Assembly (NCBI RefSeq): GCF_005484585.1
Contig: NZ_CP039435.1
Location: 2,480,001-2,544,000 of the forward strand
Direction of reading: 5' to 3'
From: Brevundimonas sp. SGAir0440
Lineage (GTDB): Bacteria > Pseudomonadota > Alphaproteobacteria > Caulobacterales > Caulobacteraceae
DNA: 64,000 nucleotides
In this document: piece after piece, positions 47,009 through 53,216 of the stretch
Layout: each line of letters starts with the position of its first letter
Position numbering within the stretch: the first letter of the stretch is position 1
Made by a program: the position numbers and the translations under genes
Notes under the pieces: model-generated
The model's database searches: none
What the model saw: the letters and a program-made list of their open reading frames with translations, nothing else
What the model was told of the DNA's origin: nothing

Positions 47009-47830
47009 TTAGCGGAACAGCCCCAGCAAGATCTGGCTGGACGAGTTGGCGATCGACAGCGCCTGCACGCCAAGCTGTTGCTTGGTTTGCAAGGCGGTCA
47101 GTCGGGCGCTTTCCTTGGCCAGGTCGGCGTCCACCAGGTTGCCGACGCCGGTTTCCAACGAGTCTTGCAGCTTATTGACGAAGGTCATCTGACGATCCAG
47201 CGACTTCGACTTCGTGCCGAGATCGGCAAGGGTCGAAGCGAAGCTGCTGATGGCCTTATCGACGTTAGCGGCCGTGCGATCTGCCGTGGTCGCCAGATTG
47301 TAGGCGCCAGCACCCGTCGCTACCGTAGGATCGGTTGCTGCCGTGCTGATTGCTTTCAGGCTGAACTTGCCGCCAGAGGTGTTCGTCGTCACCTCGATTG
47401 CAGCGGCATTGGCGGCAAACAGATTGACGCCGTCGAACTTGGCGCCGGTAAGCGCCGAGCTGATTTCGGACAGGATCGCCGAGAAATCGGCGTTCAGCTT
47501 ATTGGCCGTATCGCTGCCCGCCGTTGCATCCTGAATCGAAACAGCGAGGCTCTTCAGTTCGTTCAGGGCGCTGGTCACCGTATCGCCGGCCGCCAGAGCG
47601 ACGTCGACGATGGATTGACCGCGTTGAAGCGACTGACGCACCGCATCCTGAGCGCCCATTTCTGCACGCTGGGAGGTGGCGATGGCGAAGATGGCGCCGT
47701 TGTCCTTGGCCGAAGAGACTTTCAGGCCGGTGTTTACGCGGCTTTGAGTGGTCTCCAGCGCCTTGTTGGTCGCATTCAGGGTTTGCAGCGCGACGAGGGC
47801 GCCGCCGTTGGTATTGATGCTATTAGCCAT
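47009..47830 (-). CDS. Flagellin C
   Basis: This 273-residue flagellin has an N-terminal D0/D1 region (INTNGGALVALQTLNATNKA) and a C-terminal D0 (LSIANSSSQILLGLFR). The middle region is short, rich in Ala, Thr and Ser, and surface-exposed in filaments. The first 97 residues match those of flagellin B except at residue 39 (Ser against Ala), and the C-terminal 80 are also nearly the same. A GGACAGCCAAA ribosome-binding region precedes the ATG at 47830. A conserved twin-hairpin leader lies upstream. It is one of the structural filament subunits secreted by the flagellar type III system. Confidence 0.95.
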   Translation of the reverse strand: MANSINTNGGALVALQTLNATNKALETTQSRVNTGLKVSSAKDNGAIFAIATSQRAEMGAQDAVRQSLQRGQSIVDVALAAGDTVTSALNELKSLAVSIQDATAGSDTANKLNADFSAILSEISSALTGAKFDGVNLFAANAAAIEVTTNTSGGKFSLKAISTAATDPTVATGAGAYNLATTADRTAANVDKAISSFASTLADLGTKSKSLDRQMTFVNKLQDSLETGVGNLVDADLAKESARLTALQTKQQLGVQALSIANSSSQILLGLFR

Positions 47831-47864
47831 TTTGGCTGTCCTTCTTCATTTCATAAAGGGCCGA

Positions 47865-47894
47865 CGGCGTTTTGCCGAAGGGAGCATTTTACTC
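47865..47894 (-). ncRNA. Twin A-loop hairpins in flagellin C leader
   Basis: Read on the minus strand, GAGTAAAATGCTC (47882-47894) and CGGCAAAACGCCG (47865-47877) are two adjacent 4-bp hairpins with A-rich 5-nt loops. The first has one G-U closing pair. They start about 64 nt and end about 35 nt before the flagellin C start codon. The same pair occurs in the leaders of flagellins A and B. A role as a target for a post-transcriptional regulator such as FlbT/FlaF is inferred. Confidence 0.7.
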
Positions 47895-47909
47895 GGGGAT
47901 AGAAAGATG

Positions 47910-47929
47910 GGCGGGGCCGGAACCCCGCC
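47910..47929 (-). terminator. GC-rich stem-loop after flagellin B
   Basis: A 7-bp stem GGCGGGG/CCCCGCC with a 6-nt loop lies 7 bp after the flagellin B stop codon (minus strand). It is followed by CATCTTTCT. It is probably a terminator or attenuator between flagellins B and C; the T tract is weak, so read-through is possible. Confidence 0.65.
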
Positions 47930-47936
47930 GGTTTTA

Positions 47937-48830
47937 TTAGCGGAACAGGCTCAACAGGATGGAGCTGGACGAGTTGGCGATCGACAGCGCCTGCACGCCA
48001 AGCTGTTGCTTGGTTTGCAGGGCGGTCAGCTTGGCGCTTTCCTTGGCCAGGTCGGCGTCCACCAGATTGCCCACGCCGGATTCCAGCGAGTCTTGCAGCT
48101 TGTTGACAAAGGTCATCTGACGATCCAGCGACTTCGACTTCGTACCGAGGTCGGCAAGGGTCGAAGCGAAGCTGTTGATGGCCGTCTCGACGTTGAACGC
48201 CGTGTAGGCAGCCTTTTTGTCGGCATAGTCGGCATCAGCTGTCCAGGCGCTGCCCGTTACTGCGCCGCCGAACAACAGGCTTGAACCAACCGACGCCACG
48301 GCGGCCGATCCCGTCGCGTCACCTCTCAGGAAGAACTTGCCACTGGACGTGTTCGTCGTGACCGACACGCCAGTTGCGCCTGCTGCGATGGCGTCGAAAA
48401 GATTGACACCATCGAATTTCGCTCCACCCAGAGCCGAGTGAATTTCCTTCACGACAGCTTCGAAGTCCGCGACCAGCTTTTTACCGGTTTCGCTGAAGTC
48501 GGTAGGTGTAGCCGCGTTTCCGCGATCATCTTGAATCGCGACAGCGAGGCTCTTCAGTTCGTTCAGGGCGCTGGTCACCGTATCGCCGGCCGCCAGAGCA
48601 ACGTCGACGATGGATTGACCGCGTTGAAGCGACTGACGCACCGCATCCTGAGCGCCCATTTCTGCACGCTGGGAGGTGGCGATAGCGAAGATGGCGCCAT
48701 TGTCCTTGGCTGAAGCGACTTTCAGGCCGGTGTTTACGCGGCTTTGAGTGGTCTCCAGCGCCTTATTGGTCGCATTCAGGGTTTGCAGCGCGACCAGGGC
48801 GCCGCCGTTGGTATTGATGCTATTAGCCAT
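47937..48830 (-). CDS. Flagellin B
   Basis: This 297-residue flagellin has D0/D1 ends almost identical to flagellin C (N-terminal 97 residues differ only at residue 39) and a longer, different middle region (about residues 98-218) with Ala-, Gly-, Thr- and Ser-rich stretches such as ATGVSVTTNTSSGKF. The middle would be the exposed surface of the filament. The start at 48830 follows the conserved leader with twin hairpins. Upstream are a CtrA-type site and several palindromes, so this is probably an independent transcription unit. It is exported by the flagellar type III system. Confidence 0.95.
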   Translation of the reverse strand: MANSINTNGGALVALQTLNATNKALETTQSRVNTGLKVASAKDNGAIFAIATSQRAEMGAQDAVRQSLQRGQSIVDVALAAGDTVTSALNELKSLAVAIQDDRGNAATPTDFSETGKKLVADFEAVVKEIHSALGGAKFDGVNLFDAIAAGATGVSVTTNTSSGKFFLRGDATGSAAVASVGSSLLFGGAVTGSAWTADADYADKKAAYTAFNVETAINSFASTLADLGTKSKSLDRQMTFVNKLQDSLESGVGNLVDADLAKESAKLTALQTKQQLGVQALSIANSSSSILLSLFR

Positions 48831-48864
48831 TTTGGCTGTCCTTCTTCATTTCGTAAAGGGCCGA

Positions 48865-48894
48865 CGGCGTTTTGCCGAAGGGAGCATTTTGCTC
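48865..48894 (-). ncRNA. Twin A-loop hairpins in flagellin B leader
   Basis: On the minus strand, GAGCAAAATGCTC (48882-48894) and CGGCAAAACGCCG (48865-48877) form two perfect 4-bp stem hairpins with AAAAT and AAAAC loops, separated by CCTT. They end 34 nt before the start codon. The pair is shared with flagellins A and C. The leader is nearly the same as that of flagellin C for about 65 bp. A regulatory role on mRNA is inferred. Confidence 0.72.
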
Positions 48895-48961
48895 GGTCTG
48901 ATCGGAAAATTTTTCCGAGTGTCATGTTTGGACCCTAGGGGTGTCCAAATCGTTGTTCTGC

Positions 48962-48980
48962 ATGGTTAATCGTCGATAAA
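48962..48980 (-). promoter_or_regulatory. CtrA-type site upstream of flagellin B
   Basis: The plus-strand sequence TTAA-TCGTCGA-TAAA (48966-48980) matches the CtrA consensus TTAA-N7-TTAA at 7 of 8 positions. It is joined to ATGG, so TTAACCAT reads on the minus strand. It lies about 135 bp upstream of flagellin B. Between it and the hairpin leader are a 15-bp palindrome CGGAAAATTTTTCCG (48903-48917) and an inverted repeat TTTGGAC/GTCCAAA (48927-48949). Confidence 0.65.
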
Positions 48981-49066
48981 CCTCCTGTGCGGCTCGGCGT
49001 GGTCCGCCGACGTTTCGAAACAAGGCCTGGATTGTTGCGGCACACCCGGCAAAATCGACCCAGCGA

Positions 49067-50002
49067 TCAGTTGCGGAACAGGCTCATCAGGATTTGGCTG
49101 GACGAGTTGGCGATCGACAAGGCCTGAACCCCCAGCTGCTGCTTGGTTTGCAACGCGGTCAGCTTGGCGCTTTCCTTGGCCAGATCGGCATCGACCAGAT
49201 TGCCGATGCCGGTTTCCAAGGAATCTTGAAACTTGTTGACGAACGTCAACTGGCGATCCAGCGACTTCGACTTGGTGCCGAGATCCGCAAGCGTGGACGA
49301 GAAGGACGTTATCGCCGCCTCGACATTGGTCACAGAGTAATCATCGAGAGCAGTGGGCGCAGCGCCGGTCGTCGCGTTCGCCTTGGCCGCCCAAGCCCCC
49401 GAGGCCTGGTTGAAGGTTCCCGCCGCGCCGGTGGTTGCCGCCGTTGAGCCGAAAGCAAGGCCTGCGGCCGCCGCCGTATCCGACGTTGACTTCAGGGTAA
49501 AGGTGTTGTTGGCCGCACCCGTATTGGTCGTGACCTTGAGGTCATTGACCTGTGTCTTGAAAACATTCACGCCGTCGAAGTTGGCGTTGGCCAAGGCAGA
49601 GTGGATTTCCTTCACGATGGCTTCGAAATCGGCGACCAACTTCTTGCCGCTCTCGCCCAAGCCCGTGACGGCGCCGGCGGCGTCGTAGGTTTTCGGAGCG
49701 TCAGCCAAGGCGACGGCGATGCTCTTGAGTTCGTTCAACCCGGCCGTCACTGTATCGCCGGCTGCCAAGGCGACATCGACGATGGACTGGCCACGTTGCA
49801 GCGACTGACGCACAGCGTCTTGAGCGCCCATCTCGGCGCGTTGGCTCGTTGCGATGGCGTAGATCGCGCCGTTGTCCTTGGCCGAGGCCACTTTCAGGCC
49901 CGTCGAGACACGGTTTTGCGTGCGCTCCAACAGAGCGTTGGTCGCATTGAGATTTTGCAGCGCGACAGCGGCGCCGTAGTTCGTATTGATGCTCGTAGCC
50001 AT
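49067..50002 (-). CDS. Flagellin A
   Basis: This 311-residue flagellin has the usual D0/D1 ends (ALQNLNATNALLERTQNRV and LSIANSSSQILMSLF) and a distinct middle region rich in Ala, Thr and Gly, including VTTNTGAANNTFTLKS. It is the first flagellin in transcription order. The ATG at 50002 is used; the extra MNRKAK codons upstream are not favoured because the GGAAAGCC region serves as ribosome-binding site. Upstream are a canonical sigma-54 promoter and the twin hairpin leader. It diverges less from B and C in its ends than in the middle. Secreted by the flagellar type III system. Confidence 0.95.
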   Translation of the reverse strand: MATSINTNYGAAVALQNLNATNALLERTQNRVSTGLKVASAKDNGAIYAIATSQRAEMGAQDAVRQSLQRGQSIVDVALAAGDTVTAGLNELKSIAVALADAPKTYDAAGAVTGLGESGKKLVADFEAIVKEIHSALANANFDGVNVFKTQVNDLKVTTNTGAANNTFTLKSTSDTAAAAGLAFGSTAATTGAAGTFNQASGAWAAKANATTGAAPTALDDYSVTNVEAAITSFSSTLADLGTKSKSLDRQLTFVNKFQDSLETGIGNLVDADLAKESAKLTALQTKQQLGVQALSIANSSSQILMSLFRN

Positions 50003-50034
50003 TTTGGCTTTCCTGTTCACTTCGTGTGATGTCC

Positions 50035-50066
50035 GACGCCATTTTAGCGTCAGGAGCGTTTTGCTC
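50035..50066 (-). ncRNA. Twin A-loop hairpins in flagellin A leader
   Basis: On the minus strand, GAGC-AAAAC-GCTC (50054-50066) and GACGC-TAAAATG-GCGTC (50035-50051) form two hairpins with A-rich loops. They begin about 2 nt downstream of the start predicted from the sigma-54 element. They end 32 nt before the start codon. Stem sequences differ from those of the B and C leaders while the loops stay AAAA-like, which supports selection on structure. Confidence 0.72.
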
Positions 50067-50079
50067 GATCTTCAGGAGA

Positions 50080-50094
50080 GCAAGGGCGGGGCCA
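50080..50094 (-). promoter_or_regulatory. Sigma-54 (RpoN) -24/-12 promoter of flagellin A
   Basis: On the minus strand, TGGCCC-CGCCC-TTGC matches the consensus TGGCAC-N5-TTGC with the GG and GC dinucleotides exactly 10 bp apart. Transcription should start near 50068, giving a leader of about 66 nt that begins at the first hairpin. Flagellin genes of Caulobacterales are typical sigma-54/FlbD targets. A GAGTC methylation site lies further upstream at 50202-50206. The rest of the 50003-50220 gap shows nothing else recognisable. Confidence 0.8.
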
Positions 50095-50220
50095 GTCCAA
50101 AATGCGACGCCGGCCAGACTTCGACACTGATTTCATTGAACTTATCTCGGCGGTTTGCGAAACGACCCGGCAAGCCTGCACACCAGGCGGCAGAAGTTGC
50201 CGAGTCGTTTTTGCAGGGCG

Positions 50221-50520
50221 TCAGTCGCGGCGTCGCACCTGCGCGTCCTGCATCGCGCGTTCGGCCAACAGGGTCTCGACCGCCAGCCGCCGCGCTCCGT
50301 CGCAGGCCACGATCTGGGCGCCGCGCAGCAGATAGGCTGCGTCCAGATCGCCGGCCGTAGGTTCAGCCGGCAGGATCACCAGCGCGCACGGACGTGTCGC
50401 CGCCTCGGGCAAGATCAGTCGCGCCGGCGCAACCGGCGAGATCGGGGGCGATGCGGCACAGTTCGCCGTCATGGTCGCGCAGGCGATCAGCGCGAAGGGT
50501 CTCCAATGGTTGGTCGGCAT
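50221..50520 (-). CDS. Rz1-like outer-membrane spanin subunit (o-spanin)
   Basis: This 99-residue protein begins MPTNHWRPFALIACATMTANCAAS, a lipoprotein-type signal in which the lipobox-like TANCA gives a Cys at about residue 21. A Pro-rich segment (SPPISPVAPARLILPEAATRP) follows. The gene starts inside the Rz-like gene in another frame and extends 142 bp past its end, as in the overlapping Rz/Rz1 pairs of phages. It would link the outer membrane to Rz to complete lysis. The C-terminal half (about 45 residues) is longer than usual for Rz1. Assignment rests on context. Confidence 0.65.
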   Translation of the reverse strand: MPTNHWRPFALIACATMTANCAASPPISPVAPARLILPEAATRPCALVILPAEPTAGDLDAAYLLRGAQIVACDGARRLAVETLLAERAMQDAQVRRRD

Positions 50521-50842
50521 CGTCGGCGCTCCTGGCCTGGGCGACGGCGGCCGTGGTCACCCGGCGCGCCGCCCCCGTGGTGTGATAATAGTGATCGACG
50601 CGCCGGGCCTGAACCGCCGCGCCTTCGGTCTCGATGCGTCGGGCGTCAGCCTGCGCCGCCGCCACGGCCGCCGCATCTCGCGCCTGAATGCGCGCGGCCT
50701 CCAGGCGCTTGTGCTGCAGGTTCAGCGGATCCCAGCGAAAGCCGAGCCCGCCGAGCAGCACGAATCCCAGTGCCAGCGCTGTCGCAGCGGCCGCGAGCCA
50801 GCCGAGCGGTGTCAGCGCCCGCAGGACCGATCCGGCGCTCAT
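50363..50842 (-). CDS. Rz-like inner-membrane spanin subunit (i-spanin)
   Basis: This 159-residue protein has one N-terminal membrane anchor (WLAAAATALALGFVLLGGLGF) and a long periplasmic helix rich in Ala, Arg and Gln (RLEAARIQARDAAAVAAAQADARRIETE), the layout of Rz proteins. The start is the ATG at 50842, which overlaps the endolysin stop as ATGA. In phages, Rz and Rz1 fuse inner and outer membranes after the cell wall is cut. It has a late CRIAPDLAGC segment with two cysteines, which could stabilise the dimer. Sequence identity to known spanins cannot be judged here. Confidence 0.72.
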   Translation of the reverse strand: MSAGSVLRALTPLGWLAAAATALALGFVLLGGLGFRWDPLNLQHKRLEAARIQARDAAAVAAAQADARRIETEGAAVQARRVDHYYHTTGAARRVTTAAVAQARSADDADQPLETLRADRLRDHDGELCRIAPDLAGCAGATDLARGGDTSVRAGDPAG

Positions 50843-51222
50843 GGAAAGGCCTTTCGATCCAGCTCGAAATGTGGACCGTCCCGCAGCGTCTTCCAGTCGC
50901 CGCCCCAGATCAGCGGCGTCTTCAGATCCAGCGCCGCCGCCTTGAACGCCTTGGCGATCCGGCCGTACAGCGGCCAGTCCCACCGCACCTGGCCTTCGAC
51001 CAGGGCGGCGACGTCGACGGCATGGCCCGTCAGATGGCGCGAGCGCGTCGTGCGGCTGGCCCCGGCCTTGACCAGGGCGGCCTGACGTTCGGCCGTGCGC
51101 AGTCCCTCGGTGACCATAAAGTCCACCGGCGTGCGCGCGATCGCCGCCTCGACCACCGCAATCAGGGCCGGATGCACGCCGACGAGCCGCGTGCGCGACC
51201 GGCTGGACAGACGAAAGCTCAT
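50839..51222 (-). CDS. M15-family peptidoglycan peptidase (endolysin)
   Basis: This 127-residue zinc peptidase of the M15 type (VanY/L-Ala-D-Glu endopeptidase, as in phage T5 and Ply500 endolysins) has zinc-binding motifs SRHLTGHAVDV (His and Asp of SxHxxGxAxD) and the terminal DGPHFEL (His). VTEGLRTAERQAALVKAG is the substrate-side segment. It has no signal peptide, so it needs the holin in the next gene to reach the wall. ATG 51222 overlaps the holin stop and its own stop overlaps the Rz-like start, both as ATGA. Confidence 0.9.
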   Translation of the reverse strand: MSFRLSSRSRTRLVGVHPALIAVVEAAIARTPVDFMVTEGLRTAERQAALVKAGASRTTRSRHLTGHAVDVAALVEGQVRWDWPLYGRIAKAFKAAALDLKTPLIWGGDWKTLRDGPHFELDRKAFP

Positions 51223-51488
51223 GGTCGGCCTCCGCTGATCCGCAGCCGCGCTGTGGCGATCGGGGTGATCAACTGCTGAGCGGTCGGCGCCACCAGATAG
51301 AGCGCCAGGATCAAGGCCAACAGGCCCATCAGCCCGTCCGTGATCCTGGGCAGCATCTCCGGCGGCATTCGGCCGACCGTACGCATCAACAGCACCCACA
51401 GCCCCGCGCTAACAGCGAAGACGTAGAGGCGACGAAACAGCCACCGCCCCTCCGCCAAGGGGATCGCACCCTGTTTGTGTCGGGTCAT
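51219..51488 (-). CDS. Holin-like small membrane protein
   Basis: This 89-residue protein has two predicted membrane segments (LYVFAVSAGLWVLLMRTV and LMGLLALILALYLVAPTA), a basic N-terminus (MTRHKQ) and a basic C-terminus (RLRISGG). Size, topology and position just before an endolysin gene indicate a holin that forms membrane holes to release the endolysin. Sequence alone does not identify the holin family. Start and stop overlap the genes on both sides as ATGA. Confidence 0.72.
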   Translation of the reverse strand: MTRHKQGAIPLAEGRWLFRRLYVFAVSAGLWVLLMRTVGRMPPEMLPRITDGLMGLLALILALYLVAPTAQQLITPIATARLRISGGRP

Positions 51489-51640
51489 CGTTCGTCCTCC
51501 TCGTCATAGGTTTCGACGGCGCAGCGGCCGTCCCAGCCGGACTGGGCGCGCCATTCCCCGTCGCTGAGGCTGTCGGGCGCTTCCCACGCCTCGGCCTCCA
51601 GCACCTCGACCGGCTCGGCCGGATGTCCGCGCCGGCTCAT
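51485..51640 (-). CDS. Small acidic protein of the lysis cassette
   Basis: This 51-residue protein (starts MSRRGHPAEPVEVLEAEAWE, ends YDEEDER) is very acidic, with a short basic N-terminus, Trp-rich middle and one Cys (RCAVE). Its ATG at 51640 overlaps the fibre gene stop and its stop overlaps the holin start, both as ATGA, which strongly supports that it is translated. It could be a tail-fibre chaperone or a small regulator of lysis. I cannot tell. It is too short to match any family by eye. Confidence 0.65.
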   Translation of the reverse strand: MSRRGHPAEPVEVLEAEAWEAPDSLSDGEWRAQSGWDGRCAVETYDEEDER

Positions 51641-53073
51641 CCGACGACCGTGATCATAACTGCGCCTGAAGCGCCCGAACCGCCCTGGCCGCCGAAGGTC
51701 AGGCCCGCGCCGCCTCCGCCGCCCCCGGCCCCGAACAGCGCGCCTGAGCCGCCGGGACCGCCCGCTCCGCTTGCTGATGCGTCGCCGCCCCCGCCGCCGC
51801 CGCCGACGATCGACAACAGCGGCTTGGGCGAGGCCTGTCCCGCAGCGCCCGCGACGCCGCCGGCCGCGCGAAGGCCTGACCAGCCGCCCACACCGCCCGC
51901 GCCTCCGGCATAGGCGACATCCGCCGCGCTCAGACCGCCGCCCGCCCCGCCTCCGCCCGGTCCGTGCGAGCAAAGGGTTTCTGCGCCCGTCGCTGCCGTT
52001 GCGCTTGTCGAAGAGCTGCCGCCGGAGTTGGCGAGCCGTTGGCCGATACCGCCTGCTCCACCGACGCCAGAGCCGCCTGCGGTCCCGCCCGTCGCGCGTA
52101 ACAGGACCATGTCGCCTGTCGCCACCTCACTATCGCCGCCCGAAACGCCGCTGATCCCGCCGGCGCCGACCTTGACCGACAGGACGCCGTCCAGATCGTC
52201 CGCCGACCATCGCGCGAGGCTCAGCCCGCCGGCGCCGCCTCCGCCACCGCCGAGGCGTGCGGCGCCAGACGGACCCGTCAGCCCTTCGCCCCCGCCGCCG
52301 CCGCCGCCCACGCAGGTCGCCTCGACCCAGCACGCCCAGGCCGGCAGGGCATAGTCGTCGTCGCTGGTGAACAGCGTCGTCTCGCGCCGGACCGCCCCCT
52401 GATCGAAGGCGGCACGCCCCGTCTCGCGATCCACGCGCCACACCGATCGCCAAGTTCCGGCGTCGTCGCAGGCCTTGAGGGTCAGGTCGTCATCGCCGAT
52501 CAGACCCAGCTCTGCGCGGGCCGCGTATCCGCTCTGAAACAGCAGCGACAGGACATCGCCCGCCGTCGTCTTGTTCAGCGTCAGGCGCAGGTCGCCATCA
52601 CCGCCCTCCTCCACGCTGCGTGCCGTGAACAGGGCGGCGTTGATCTTGGCCGCAAGGGGATTGGCGTCGTCGGCGGTCGTCCCGATAGCCAGCCGCGTCA
52701 GGCCCTGCACCTCGCCCAGTCTCTGCGCCAGCGCGACCCAGCCCTCATCGGCCCGTACCACCACGACGCCTTCGTCCAGAACGCAGGCGATCATGCCGTC
52801 CGGCGTCGTCACGACTGTCCAGCCGCCGCCCTCGAACCGCATCAGGGCGCCGGCCGCCCGCCCGGCCCAGGCTGCGCCTTCGGCCTCTGGCGGCAGGATA
52901 TAAAGATCGCCGTCCGACGCATCGTCCGGCTGGATCGCCGTCGTGCGACTGACCACCGCCGTCTGCAACAGGGCGTCCAGCCGGGTCAGGGCCGTATTCA
53001 GGGTCACATGCTTCTGCATCTGCCCCGCCGCCAGATAGGGCAGGTTCAGACGCGCGCTGAAATCGTCGCTCAT
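51637..53073 (-). CDS. DUF2793 protein with glycine-rich adhesin-like domain (tail fibre candidate)
   Basis: This 478-residue protein begins with the DUF2793 domain (SARLNLPYLAAGQMQKHVTL, about residues 5-115), found in phage and gene-transfer-agent clusters of Alphaproteobacteria. A middle part (about 140-250) looks like a beta-rich linker. Residues about 255-473 are a run of Gly with short spaced Ser/Ala/Thr turns (many GGGGGGG, GGSGASG), ending GAVMITVVG. This composition resembles polyglycine-II receptor-binding domains of phage adhesins. A GGAGAG ribosome-binding site precedes the ATG at 53073. The Gly codons use many GGC/GGT, consistent with the local GC content. Confidence 0.8.
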   Translation of the reverse strand: MSDDFSARLNLPYLAAGQMQKHVTLNTALTRLDALLQTAVVSRTTAIQPDDASDGDLYILPPEAEGAAWAGRAAGALMRFEGGGWTVVTTPDGMIACVLDEGVVVVRADEGWVALAQRLGEVQGLTRLAIGTTADDANPLAAKINAALFTARSVEEGGDGDLRLTLNKTTAGDVLSLLFQSGYAARAELGLIGDDDLTLKACDDAGTWRSVWRVDRETGRAAFDQGAVRRETTLFTSDDDYALPAWACWVEATCVGGGGGGGEGLTGPSGAARLGGGGGGAGGLSLARWSADDLDGVLSVKVGAGGISGVSGGDSEVATGDMVLLRATGGTAGGSGVGGAGGIGQRLANSGGSSSTSATAATGAETLCSHGPGGGGAGGGLSAADVAYAGGAGGVGGWSGLRAAGGVAGAAGQASPKPLLSIVGGGGGGGDASASGAGGPGGSGALFGAGGGGGGAGLTFGGQGGSGASGAVMITVVG

Positions 53074-53216
53074 TCTTCTCTCCGTTGTCGTGGAGATCAG
53101 TCTGCGCGCAGCCCTTCCTCAGGCCGGAAGACGGGCGGTCACTTGGGTCAGGTCCTTGATTTCAGGCAGATTTGTTGCGGAGAAAACGATGGCTAGGCCG
53201 CCTCAGCCAGCGTATC

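Larger units (their letters stand above)
50221..53073 (-). mobile_element. Phage/GTA-type fibre and lysis cassette
   Basis: Six genes on the minus strand form one unit: fibre (DUF2793), 51-residue protein, holin, M15 endolysin, Rz-like and Rz1-like spanins. Every step down to Rz is an ATGA overlap, and Rz1 starts inside Rz. No integrase, terminase, capsid, portal or tail genes and no attachment-site repeats flank it. The unit therefore looks like a domesticated lysis/adhesin module, as in gene transfer agents whose lysis genes sit apart from the structural cluster, or like a prophage remnant. Both options are inference. Confidence 0.7.

Noticed and set aside
48922-48963. 13-codon open frame between flagellins A and B with AGGAGG upstream
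   Set aside because: The Shine-Dalgarno is 17 nt from the ATG and the frame overlaps palindromes and a CtrA-type site; probably not translated.
50221-53073. Complete prophage
   Set aside because: No integrase, terminase, capsid, portal, tail tube or attachment repeats around it; only lysis and fibre functions are present.
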